From: Azolla caroliniana | Taxonomy: Eukaryota > Polypodiophyta | Direction of reading: 5' to 3' | Length of the DNA stretch: 64,000 nucleotides | Assembly (NCBI GenBank): GCA_043228905.1 | Contig: JBHGNT010000011.1 | Coordinates: 13,082,001 to 13,146,000 of the forward strand | Notes under the pieces: generated by a model | What the model was told of the DNA's origin: nothing | The model's input: only the letters and a program-made list of their open reading frames with translations | Databases searched by the model: none | Position numbers and translations under genes: made by a program | Part shown: positions 54,729-64,000 of the stretch, in pieces | Position numbering within the stretch: the first letter of the stretch is position 1 | How the letters are laid out: every line of letters starts with the position of its first letter

Positions 54729-55451
54729 TGTCGTGAAGATTTTCGTCCACGAGCAGAAACCCGAGCAACGAGAGCCAAAGAGCGATGTGCAACGTTGCAC
54801 ATGTACATAATGTATATGTAATAATAATAGGGGAAAAGGGTATGGTGCTAGAAATGCCCCATAAGATCCCTAAGGTATAAAGGCGATGTGGTCTTGTGCG
54901 CACATCCACGCGCGAGAGAGAGAGAGGTACTATGCGGTACATAGGTACCTAGTTGTTTGTGAGGAGGTGGGAGTTAAGGGGCCATCAATCTCACCCTCCC
55001 CAAATCAAGGCAAATATCCCCTTTGAATGAAAGGGTATATTTTAGTCTCGTTTTTGTAAACGGCCTTCCCTCCTTGTGCTATAAAAGGAGAGGGAAGGCA
55101 CCATTGTGAGGGTTGCCTATTTTGAGTGTGCGAGGTATACCACATAGGCCGAGCGTTAGGGTTAGGGTTAGGGTTTCTTTGTCTTTTTTTTCTTCATCTT
55201 CGTCGGTTAGGGTTTCGAGTAGTCGTTTGGTGCGGCCTACGCGGCCACCATTTTGTAATCATTCACTTTGTTTTTATATATCTTGTTGATAATCTTGTCT
55301 CCATCTTCCTCTTGTTCGATCTAATCTCTTGTTCATTCTTCTTCTTCTTGAGCCAAGCTTCCAATCCATGTCCGACTCCTTCTCCTCTACTCCTTAGTCC
55401 AAGACCCCCGTGGTCCCGCCCTTCTCCATGCACACGTGTAGCAACGCGACA
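54729..55451 (+). repeat. M 5' LTR
   Basis: TATA region GCTATAAAAGGAGAGG at about 55078. Just downstream is GTTAGGGTTAGGGTTAGGG (55156-55174), a telomere-like run. After the LTR, TTGTTGAACCCGACGTGAAG is the candidate primer-binding region. Confidence 0.92.
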
Positions 55452-55495
55452 TATTTGTTGAACCCGACGTGAAGAGGCGGCAAGGGAGGAAGGAG

Positions 55496-58400
55496 ATGGA
55501 AGCCGGAAACATCGCGGAAGTAATTACGAGAATGGCAAGGGATTTCGCAAGAAGGAGAGAAAGACGGGAAGAGGCGTACAAGTACGATCGACGTGAGTTT
55601 GATCTATGGGTGTCGTCGGCAAAGGCTCCTGGAAGCGCAATGAAGGCATTCTGGGAGTTCGATCTCCGGTTTTCCCAACTTTTGGTCCGGGATCAAGAAT
55701 CGGTGGGGGCGGACAAGGTCCCACTATTCTTGAAGTCGGTCAACGAAAGGGGGAGAATGGCCATTTTTCCCTACCTCAAAGACAATGAAGGGGCGTACGG
55801 CCTCACCGAAGATTGGAACGAGGTGGAATGGGCGTGCATACAATGCGATGAGAGGTGGTCAGCCACAACGCGGCCCGCGAGCGGCGGAGAAGAGAGAGCG
55901 ACGACCGACTACGCACTACCGCCGGAAGAGAGCTCAACGCAAATCGGTTCGGAGGAGCTCGACATCGAAGCCTTGGTGCGGGAAGCGTACGAGATCGTAG
56001 AGGCACAAATCGAAGCCGAAAAAGGGCTTATTGCGGAGTCGGGGCCGAGCGGATCGGAGGATGAAGAGGCCGAAAGAGAATAGTACATCGGTACCACGGG
56101 AGAGGGTGCGGAGCGAGCCACCCTCTCGACATGCGGAGAAAGATCGACCAAGGACGAGGTCGGGGACGGTGAGGCGGCGATCGCCGGTTCGAGCGAACAT
56201 GAGGGAGTTCGAGCATGGAGGCCCGAAACATCGAGCGGGGAGAAGACGGGCGGTGGTGCCGGGACCTTACGCACACTGGGCCTAGAGACTCTGGCAACCG
56301 GTCCGAGAGCCGGTGTGAGACCTAGACTGATGGGTGGTGGCAGCGGCAAGGCGGGCGTCCACGATGGTGACATGGGAGAGGGTGCGGAAAGAGCGACCCT
56401 CTCGTCTTGCGGCGAATGGACGGCCATGGAGGCCGGTAACTACGGATTCGGGACATGGCGGCCCGAAACATCGAGCGAGGAGGAGACAAGCGGCGGTGCC
56501 GTGACCTTACACACATCGGCCCTAGAGGCACCGGCGGTCGGCCTGATTGCCGGTGTAAGACCTAGAGCAACGGGCGGTGGTGGCGGCAAGGCGGGCAACC
56601 GAGACAACGGTAAGGAGATCGTGGAAGAGGAGGCGGCAAGCATAATTGATGCTTGCATATACAGAGGCGGGGTAGCCACGGACGACGATGTCCGAATGGA
56701 GGTGGCTACGGGCATAGCATTGACGAGCGGCGGCGTTGCTACCTTACACGCACCGGTTCAAGAGACCCCGGCGGCCGGCCCGAGTGCCTACGTGAGACCT
56801 AGGGTAACGAACGGTGGCGGCGGCAAGGCGGGCGACCACGGCGACGATGTGGGAGAGGGTGCGGAGTGAGCGACCCTCTCGACTTGTGGAAAGAGGACGG
56901 CCACGGATGAGGCCGATATCTACGGAGCAATGGACGCCACCTCGAGTGTGGGCGAAAGTTTTGGGACGCGGTTGCCCGAAACGTTCTACGAGGATTTCAC
57001 GAGCATACTCGAGGCTTGCGAAATCAAGGAAGAAGAGGAGACGAGCGGCGGTGCCGCGACCTTCCACACACCGGTCCTAGAGACTCCGGCAACCGGCCCG
57101 AGAGCCGGTGTGAGACCTAGAGAGACGGACGGTGGTGGCGGCAAGGCGGGCAACCAAAATGACGAACAGGAGGTTTGTAGCGGATGGAGGCGAGATCCCT
57201 CGACACCGGGGCCAGAGACTTCGGCGGTTGCGCCCGAGCGCGGACATAAGACTGGAGAGATGGGCGGTGGCCGTGAGGATGAGAGGCCTGGAGTGGGCAC
57301 GTGCAAAAGGACCGAAGGAGAGGTCCAGAGCGGCATCGAGGAGCGAGTCAGGAACCGACCCGACCGAAAGATGAGCGAGGCGGAGCGGAAGAAGAGTGAA
57401 GCGGGGTCCGGTCAACTGGGCCCAAACCGAAGAAGAACCGGCAAGGCCGGATTTGCGCGGACAAACATGTACCGACTGGTTACGATTACGGAAGGGAGCC
57501 GACCAAACCGGAACTCGATCGGCCGAGACCGATGCGAGCGAAGGCTAAGTCAGCATGACTGGAGATCGGGGAGGACGGGTCACAACATGCGACGATAGCC
57601 GGTGAGCGTACTGAGGAGGCCTAGTGGGCACGGTGATCACGGCTTTCTAGAAGACCGAGAGCGAGAGGGACCTTCCACACCCATTCTAGAGACTTCGGCG
57701 GTTTCGGATCAACGTGAGACCGGAGAGACGGTGTGTGGCGACGAGGAGTCGGAGGCCGAAGCAGACAAAGTTATCGGAGCGGGTATCCGGTATGAGATGA
57801 TGGACGAGCGGGTCCAAGATGGCGAGCCCGGGTTGGAACGGGCTACGGTGACAAAGGAAGAAGTGGCCAACGCGGAGGTCGGGTCTACGGCGAATGAAGC
57901 GCGTAACACGAAGCATGCATTACGGTCGGTGAAGGGCCCAAGAACGAGCATGCATCCGAGAGAGCGTCAACGAGGGATTGGAAACGGTGGACCGATTGAG
58001 CCTTTGAGAGGCGAAGACTCGGTGGTGCACCGAGAGTGGGAGGAACCCTCCACACCTACCCGTGAGGCATTGACGGTCGCGGATCGAAAGGAGAACGAAG
58101 AAACGGTGGGTGGCGGCGAGGAGTTGGAGACTGACGCGGAGGTCGGGTCTACGGCGGAAGCGCGACACGAGACGCATGCAATACGGCCGGTGGAGGGCCA
58201 AGACACAAGCATGCATACGGCGGATGGGCGACAACGATTGACCGACAATGACGGTCGGGTCAAGCCTTCGAGAGGCAAGCGCGGGACGAAGGACGGCGCG
58301 GCGAAACACCAAGACCAACGACATGGGCCGAGCGCGATCGGCACGAGCGGAGAGTCATGTCTAGGAAAACGGAGGAGGTGCGTGGAGAACGGAGGGCTAC

Positions 58401-58966
58401 GCACGGGAAGAGAAAACGCGGTGTCCCGAAGGACATGCGAGGCCAATCGGGCCAAGAGGGCGTGGGTCGAGGCGAAGCGGTAACGAGAGCCACGAAGAAG
58501 GATGGGGTGATGACACGCTCTACCGCGAGAGAGCACGGCGAACAACGGGGAAAGCCTACGGAAGGCAAGCGCGGAGCGGAGAGAGTCAGCACGCCGAGGT
58601 GCGCGGCACGCAAAGGGCGGAATCCGGCATGCGAACGGGAACGCATCCGGAGGATATATGAGGCGGACAAAGGAAGAGCAACCGGGTTGGCGACGACGTT
58701 CGGGAGGACCGAACGGGGAGGAAAGCACGGGCATCGGATACGGCGGGTCGGATGTAGTCGGTGGTTCAAGGACCCACGGTGGACATGGTGGATCGGGTGG
58801 AGGCAACGACTCGGTGAACATCGTCGAGTGTGGCAGATCGGATGACGCCGACGGTTCGAGACGATTCGGCGAGGATGGTGGACCGGAAGGCGGCGGTGGT
58901 TCGTGTGGACGGGGTGGTCTTGCTCGAAGTGGAAGACAAAACCGGGCGGGCCCACGAGGACGCTAA
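55496..58966 (+). pseudogene. M gag-derived protein with expanded repeat region, stops in frame
   Basis: One frame runs from ATG 55496 with stops at 56081, 56867, 57596 and 58481. The first part is gag-like (MEAGNIAEVITRMARDF, EFDLWVSSAKAP, FWEFDLRFSQLL, VPLFLKSVNERGRM, YGLTEDWNEVEWAC) and matches the D gag second half; about 100 residues of the D gag middle are missing. Then follow several degenerate copies of an 80-residue module (GEGAERATLS, WRPETSS, ETPAxGPRAGVRPR, GGGGKAG) from 56090 to about 57170, then less regular charged and Gly/Arg-rich sequence. No enzyme motif is found. The same region is open in several frames because of GC richness, so protein coding beyond the gag part is uncertain. 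Confidence 0.65.
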
Positions 58967-59200
58967 GGACTCGGCCGGTCGTCGTGGCCGAAAATCTCAT
59001 GTTCTCTCCCCTATGTTTTGGCACATACTGGTGGATGTGCGGTTAGGTGGGGGGCGAATGTCGTGAAGACAAAACCGGGCGGGCCCACGAGGACGCTAAG
59101 GACTCGGCCGGTCGTCGTGGCCGAAAATCTCGTGTTCTCTCCCCTATGTTTTGGCACATACTGGTGGATGTGCGGTTAGGTGGGGGGTGAATGTCGTGAA
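58935..59200 (+). repeat. 133-bp tandem duplication containing the M polypurine tract
   Basis: Copies start at 58935 and 59068 (GACAAAACCGGGCGGG). Each includes GGTTAGGTGGGGGG and the first bases of an LTR (TGTCGTGAAG), so a decoy PPT/LTR start sits 133 bases before the real one at 59192. Confidence 0.9.
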
Positions 59201-59914
59201 GATTTTCGTCCACGAGTGGAAACCCGAGCAACGAGAGCCAAAGAGCGATGTGCAACGTTGCACACGTACATAATGTATATGTAATAATAATAGGGGAAAA
59301 GGGTATGGTGCTAGAAATGCCCCATAAGATCCCTAAGGTATAAAGGCGATGTGGTCTTGTGCGCACATCCACGCGCGAGAGAGCGAGAGGTACTATGCGG
59401 TACATAGGTACCTAGTTGTTTGTGAGGAGGTGGGAGTTAAGGGGCCATCAATCTCACCCTCCCCAAATCAAGGCAAATATCCCCTTTCAATGAAAGGGGA
59501 TATTTTAGTCTCGTTTTTGTAAACGGTCTTCCCTCCTTGTGCTATAAAAGGAGAGGGAAGGCACCATTGTGAGGGTTGCCTATTTTGAGTGTGCGAGGTA
59601 TACCACATAGGCCGAGCGTTAGGGTTAGGGTTAGGGTTTCTTTGTCTTTTTTTTCTTCATCTTCGTCGGTTAGGGTTTCGAGTAGTCGTTTGGTGCGGCC
59701 TACGCGGCCACCATTTTGTAATCGTTCACTTCGTTTTTATATATCTTGTTGATAATCTTGTCTCCATCTTCCTCTTGTTCGATCTAATCTCTTGTTCATT
59801 CTTCTTCTTCTTGAGCCAAGCTTCCATTCCATGTCCGACTCCTTCTCCTCTACTCCTTAGTCCAAGACCCCTGTGGTCCCGCCCTTCTCCACGCATGCGC
59901 GTAGCAACGCGACA
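59192..59914 (+). repeat. M 3' LTR
   Basis: Same length as the 5' LTR. Differences are mostly transitions. It also has the TTAGGG run (59618-59636). Confidence 0.92.
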
Positions 59915-60186
59915 ACGCGTAACGCTCGTTCCCTATGTTGTTGTTGCGTCTGCTGCTTCTCTAAGGAGATTTGTTGAAGCTCCCCCAACAGTTGTTGATT
60001 TTCTTTTTCCAATGCGAGAAATTTCTCTTTCAAGCATTGCAACTCCGAGAAAACGGATTGATATTCTTGAGCGCTAATAATGGCCATAGTATGACGGAAA
60101 AGAGGAATAACAGATTAGTATGAAGGGAGGGAGAAGTAAGAAGATAAAAGGAAGAGGAGGAAGGAGACAAAATCGGTTCAAATTGT

Positions 60187-60597
60187 CAGGAACAATACTA
60201 AGACAGAGAAGTACTGTCAGGAACAATACTAAGATAGAGAAGGAATTAGTACTAAAAGATGAGGATTAGTACTGAGCGAGGTGTAGAACTCTCAATAGAA
60301 GAAAAGAGTGAGTGTGTGTGAGGGAGAGAATGATGATAACAAAAGATATACATTATGTGAAGAGAATATACAGTAGTAGCTAGGAGGCTTAAGACTGGCG
60401 TTGAACTGATTTGGTTCGAAATAATGCCTTGTGCCTCCTTTTATAGTGTCCCTAGGAGTACTCCTGAAGTTTCTAGAATGTTCCAAAGAAATCTGGAATA
60501 TACATCAATTTTCTATAGTAAAACTTAAATGAAAATAATATCCTTCGTATGACAATGTATAGTCTAATGGTCAAGAACTCGAACCATGTTAGATAAG
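60187..60597 (-). repeat. J 5' LTR, truncated by P
   Basis: It starts TGTCAGGAACAATACT with a 28-31-base tandem duplication of its end (second TGTCAGG at 60214). It is collinear with N: heat-shock elements at 60466-60487, TATA at 60446-60438 and the A-box half (TAGTCTAATGG, 60561-60571) of the tRNA-like module. The U3 end is lost at 60597. On the minus strand the leader after the LTR reads ATTTGAACCGATTTTG. Confidence 0.85.
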
Positions 60598-61039
60598 TGT
60601 TGAGCGAGCAAGCTCAACCGGATTTGGATCGACATCCGAAAGGATGAGCCGGATTGGTATCCGGAAACAACCGGACGGATCGGGGAGACGGATCAGAGAG
60701 TTGGATTCGAGTGGGAACCGGAAGCCTAGTAGTAGCCTAAACTACTAGGTAATCATTGTCTCGTAGTTAGTGTCAGTCACACATAGGAATATTGAAGTAC
60801 TTGTCAGTACTTCTGTTAGTCCTCTTTGGACTTGTATAAATGGTGATGTTTAGCATGTTGTATGTACAGAGTTACAAAGTATTTTCAATTTTTGAATCTA
60901 CGCTTACGTTCAACTGTCTCTGTCTCTCCCATGTATACTCTTTTGTATACTAAGCTTCTCCATTAAACCTTCATCTTATTCTCTGTTGCTATCCGGCTGA
61001 GCCGGTTCTATCTAACGCTTTCGCACATTTACATTGACA
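60598..61039 (+). repeat. P 5' LTR
   Basis: It carries inverted repeats as in A1: terminal TTGAG/CTCAA (60600-60617 region), GAAGTAC/GTACTTC (60794-60813) and AGTCC/GGACT (60818-60832), before TATAAA at 60835. The end could instead be 61033 (TTTACA). Confidence 0.82.
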
Positions 61040-61132
61040 TGGTATCAGAGCATGAGGGTTGAGAACCTCTACAACCGATAGACGCTTTCGAAGACAAACC
61101 CTAATACCTAGTAAGGACAGATAGAGAAAGAT

Positions 61133-64000
61133 ATGGACAGAGGTATGGCGAGTTCACTTCTCACAGAGAAGCTCGACCGGATCAACTACACGTCTTGGTC
61201 ATATAAAATGCACCAGTACCTGTTGGGGCATGGATATTGGAGCTTTGTGGAAGGAACGAACAAAGTAGTGCCGGAGCCGACACACAATGACTTCCCGGTT
61301 TGGGAGCAAGGAGTGAGCCGAGTATTGTACTGCCTCGCGTCCTGTGTGCACGACCAGATGCTTGGCTACATAAAGGATGCAAAAACGTCGAAGGAGGCCT
61401 GGGGAAATCTGAGAAAGATTTTCACTGCGAGTACCACAACCCGCAAGTTGCAGCTCCGGCAAGAGCTGAACAACATCCGGCAAAGAGACATGTCGGTTAT
61501 GGACTACACCACCAAGATAAAGAAGATTTGCAATGCACTCGGGTCCATCAATGTGACAGTGGACGAAGATGAGATGGTACAAATCTGCCTCGATGGTCTA
61601 GCGCAATGGTACGGGCCAATCCGGACAACGATCCGCACCTGGGAGAAACCACTGTCTTTCTTCAACTTGCAATCGATGCAGATGGTCGAAGAAAACCACG
61701 CGAGTGGGTCAAGGACCACTCAATCGGATGGCCAGATGCTATATACGGAGATAGATCGGCCCCATGGACGTGGTGGATGAGGTGGGTCAGCACGCAATGG
61801 AGGTAGTCGACAAGAGCAGGACCTGAGGCATAGAGGTAGTGCAGATAGCAGTTTCGGCGTTGGGAACCGGCAAGGAAAGGCTGACACGGAATGCTAGTAC
61901 TGTGTCAAAAAGGGCCACAAGGCAAGAGAGTGCTGGAAGAAGTGCGCCAATTCGGACAAATCTGGATCCAGCAAAACCGATCGAGAGAATCGACAAAGCT
62001 CGCACTACGCGGAAGGATTGGATGGACCCGGAACCGGGAAAACTGGTAAAGGGCTAATCTTCATGATGAAGCACAAGGCTAACTCGATTAAGAAGACTAC
62101 TTCCAAATAGGAGGAAGTATGGTACGTTGATTCTGGGGCATCCAACCACATGAGGAGCCATGAAGAGTGGTTCTCTTTTTTGGAGAAACCGGAACAACCG
62201 GGGATTGTTGAAACCGGAGACGACACCCCTCACCCGATTGTGCATGTCGGAGAAGTCACTTTAAGCCATGTCAGACAAAAGGGGAAGCTAATGAACGTAC
62301 TACACGTTCCGACTATCACAAAGAACCTGGTGTCAGTTGGACAAATCGTCAACCAGGGGATGCAGGTGTGGTTTACACACCTAGGGTGCTTGATCGAGGA
62401 AGAAGGCTGGATAATTGCGCAAGGGCATAGAGAAGGGAGGATGTTCATCCTCAACACCAATGGTGTTGGCATCGCCATATTTGCCAAAGGGCAGAAGGTC
62501 GAGTCGGACATCGACCTGTGGCACAAGCGGATCGGCCACGTCAACTACCGGAGGCTTCAGGACTTGCAATTGAAACAAGTTGATTTCGGTTTGCTGAAAT
62601 TTAGTGGTCGGAAGGCCGAAATTTGTGAAGCCTACCAACTTGGGAAGCAACACCGACTTACATTCCCCACTGAACGAAACCGGAGCCATAACAAGCTTGA
62701 TCTAATACATTCGAATGTATGGGGACTGGAACGTTAGTCTTGGCGGGAGTCGATACTTCATCTCCTTCATCGACGACTACAGCCGGCACACGTGGATCTA
62801 TCTCATTGAACGGAAGAGCAAAGTCTTCGAATGTTTCCGGAACTTGCAAAGCTTAGTTGAACGGGAAACAAAGAGGAAGGTCAAGTGCTTGTGGTTGGAT
62901 GGCAAAAAAGAATACTTTTCCGGCCAATTCTGCAACAGAACGAAATTCGGAGAGAATTCAGCTGCAGATACATTCCGGAGCAAAACAGTGTGGCCGAAAG
63001 GAAGAACCGGTGGATTGTCGACGCGGCAAGGGCAATGCTAGAGGAGAAGAGCATGCCCCAATTCTACTGGGCTGAGGTGGTCCGGACGACCGTCTACATC
63101 CAAAACCGGATAGGAGACAAGGTGTCATCACATGAGCTGTATTTCGGGCGGAAGCCGAATTTGAGACACCTTCGAATATTCGGTAGCATAGCATATGTGC
63201 ATGTACTAGATGAGAAACAGAACAAGCTAGATCCGAAGTTGGAGAAATGCATCCTAGTCGGCTACTCGTATGAGCAGAAGGGGTATAAGTGCTATAATCC
63301 CCGGATTAAGTAGGTCCAAGTAAGCCGAGATGTCGAGTTTGATGAGACGGCATCATGGTACTCCTTACCGACTCCAACTCCCGACGAAGACCTGATTCTA
63401 GAAGATGAGGCTAGTGAGCCCAAGGAGGTCCAGGTAGAAGATGAAGACTTCGGCACTCTAGAAGAGAGTTCGATCTCATTCCGGCTTAGTGGACCGAATG
63501 AGCGGCTGAGTCGAGATGACCAGTCGGATGAAGAACCGACGAGTAGTGGAGACTCTGCCGTGCTCTCCTTGCGCAAGGAACCGAGGAGACGGTTCACGCG
63601 CAAAGAGAAGGGGAAGAAGAAGATGCCGGAATACGAAACCAACAACATTGAGTCGGATCGGAGCGACTATGACTCCGGAAAGGATGAAGGCGGATCTTCG
63701 GGAACGAAGTCTGAACCGACCAAGAAGGGCCCCAAACTGGGTGATGACAAGTTATGCCGGTCTTCCCGCTAGAAGAACCCCGTTACGCGGTATGGGTACA
63801 ATGAGTACATGGCGCATCACTATGTGTACATGATCAAAGTGGTGGAGAACTACACAGAAGTGCGTGAGCCGGAGAGCTACGCTTGGCGTGCCACTATGGA
63901 AGAAGAAATGCGGGCAGTCAATGCCAATGACACATGGGACCTCGTCGACCCTCCTCGACATTGTAAACCGATAGGTTGCAAATGGGTGTACAAGGTAAAG
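61133..64000 (+). pseudogene. gag-pol: P gag-pol pseudogene (copia), incomplete
   Basis: Gag from ATG 61133 (MDRGMASSLLTEKLDRIN) is open to a TGA at 61778. The knuckle region at about 61894 reads with a stop (TAG) near YCVKKGHKARECWKK. Protease has WYVDSGASNHMRSHEEW near 62120, preceded by a stop at 62108. Pre-integrase has LWHKRIGHVNYRRLQDL. A short deletion at about 62727 shifts the frame in integrase (SNVWGLE), and a second change near 62935 restores it. Then come IPEQNSVAERKNRWIVDAAR, stops at 63311 and 63770, and RT start GCKWVYKVK at the window edge. Confidence 0.88.

Larger units (their letters stand above)
54729..59914 (+). mobile_element. M: non-autonomous gypsy-derived element (LARD-like), target duplication ACGC
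   Basis: LTRs of 723 bp (54729-55451 and 59192-59914) begin TGTCGTGAAG and end AACGCGACA; about 98% identical by eye. ACGC lies at 54725-54728 and 59915-59918, and removing M restores the J gag reading. The interior has a D-type gag piece and a long GC-rich repetitive frame, without protease, RT or integrase. Movement would need D-type proteins in trans. Confidence 0.92.
42406..60087 (-). pseudogene. gag: J gag pseudogene (chromovirus), in three pieces
   Basis: The minus strand from ATG 60087 reads MAIISAQEYQSVFSELQCL and LEKENQQLLGELQQIS, the same coiled-coil N-terminus as F. After M it continues VQQLEATIVALQQQGPSTQ, KFDGT with stop, FRGFLNYVRLVIQIHPS with stop, and LLSGSTLAWFAPLLEKE. After D it continues ANFRLLLSDIP with stop, then MEKFCYRLRNDVKDLLLTF. 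It ends at C. The similarity to F gag is clear; several stops make it inactive. Confidence 0.85.
42406..60597 (-). mobile_element. J: antisense chromovirus fragment, split by D and M
   Basis: Parts 60597-59915, 54728-54374 and 42530-42406 join into one chromovirus 5' end: LTR, 5' leader and gag. Both junctions restore the reading: RALRV/QQLEATIV across M, and RPASAY/AANFRLL across D. The remainder of J left of C is missing. Confidence 0.85.
60598..64000 (+). mobile_element. P: copia (group 1), 5' LTR to RT start, continues past the window
   Basis: The 5' LTR begins TGTTGAGCGAGC at 60598 and ends near 61039, immediately before the PBS TGGTATCAGAGC at 61040. Gag, protease, integrase and the start of RT follow. 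The 3' part is outside the window. Confidence 0.88.

Noticed and set aside
57966-59024. Long antisense Arg/Pro/Ser-rich frames of 250-280 codons opposite M
   Set aside because: GC-rich low-complexity DNA leaves both strands open; no motif and no start context.

Overview
The window is a stack of nested LTR retrotransposons with no host gene that I can support. Copia elements with an initiator-Met-type primer-binding site (TGGTATCAGAGC), a Ty3/gypsy chromovirus with a C-terminal chromodomain, a second Ty3/gypsy lineage, TRIM-like and gag-only derivatives, solo LTRs and (GA)n/(AC)n repeats all point to a repeat-rich, probably pericentromeric or intergenic, region of a large land-plant genome. 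I cannot name the species; a non-seed plant is possible but not shown. Nearly all coding frames are broken, mostly by in-frame stops consistent with C-to-T change.

Layout. 623-9109: a pogo-like DNA transposon remnant bounded by TA, containing an antisense gag-only copia (A0, 1096-8517, target duplication AACAA), itself split by a sense copia (A1, 1962-7701). 9112-9880: nothing recognised. 9880-10541: old antisense gypsy RT remnant. 10542-13452: degenerate copia E split by solo LTR L (11756-12674). 13453-20515: copia G1 split by a very young chromovirus F (14275-20209; LTRs differ at one site). 20516-25958: antisense chromovirus H, split by solo LTR K1, itself split by solo LTR K2. 25959-29380: copia G3 with an antisense solo LTR. 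29384-29910: antisense copia fragment B. 29911-36997: TRIM-like LTR Q split by copia G4, which holds two solo LTRs. 36998-42405: antisense copia C with solo LTR R. 42406-60597: antisense chromovirus J, split by gypsy D (42531-54373, which contains nearly intact copia G2, 46815-52497) and by non-autonomous element M (54729-59914). 60598-64000: copia P, running off the window.

Families and how they work together. Copia group 1 (A0, A1, B, C, P) shares gag-pol of one type; A1, B and C also carry an extra charged coding tail between pol and the 3' LTR. Copia group 2 (G1-G4 and two solo LTRs) has U3 minisatellites and three perfect inverted repeats at the promoter. Chromoviruses F, H, J and solo LTR N share gag and chromodomain type; F, J and N carry heat-shock-element clusters upstream of TATA. 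The D/M/L/K1/K2 gypsy group has TGTCG...CGACA LTRs and 4-bp target duplications containing CG. Several gypsy LTRs (F, L, K2, N, J) carry an outward-facing tRNA-like A-box/B-box module near the U3 end, which I regard as the most interesting signal here, together with the heat-shock elements, the strings of U3 hairpins and the pol tail of copia group 1.
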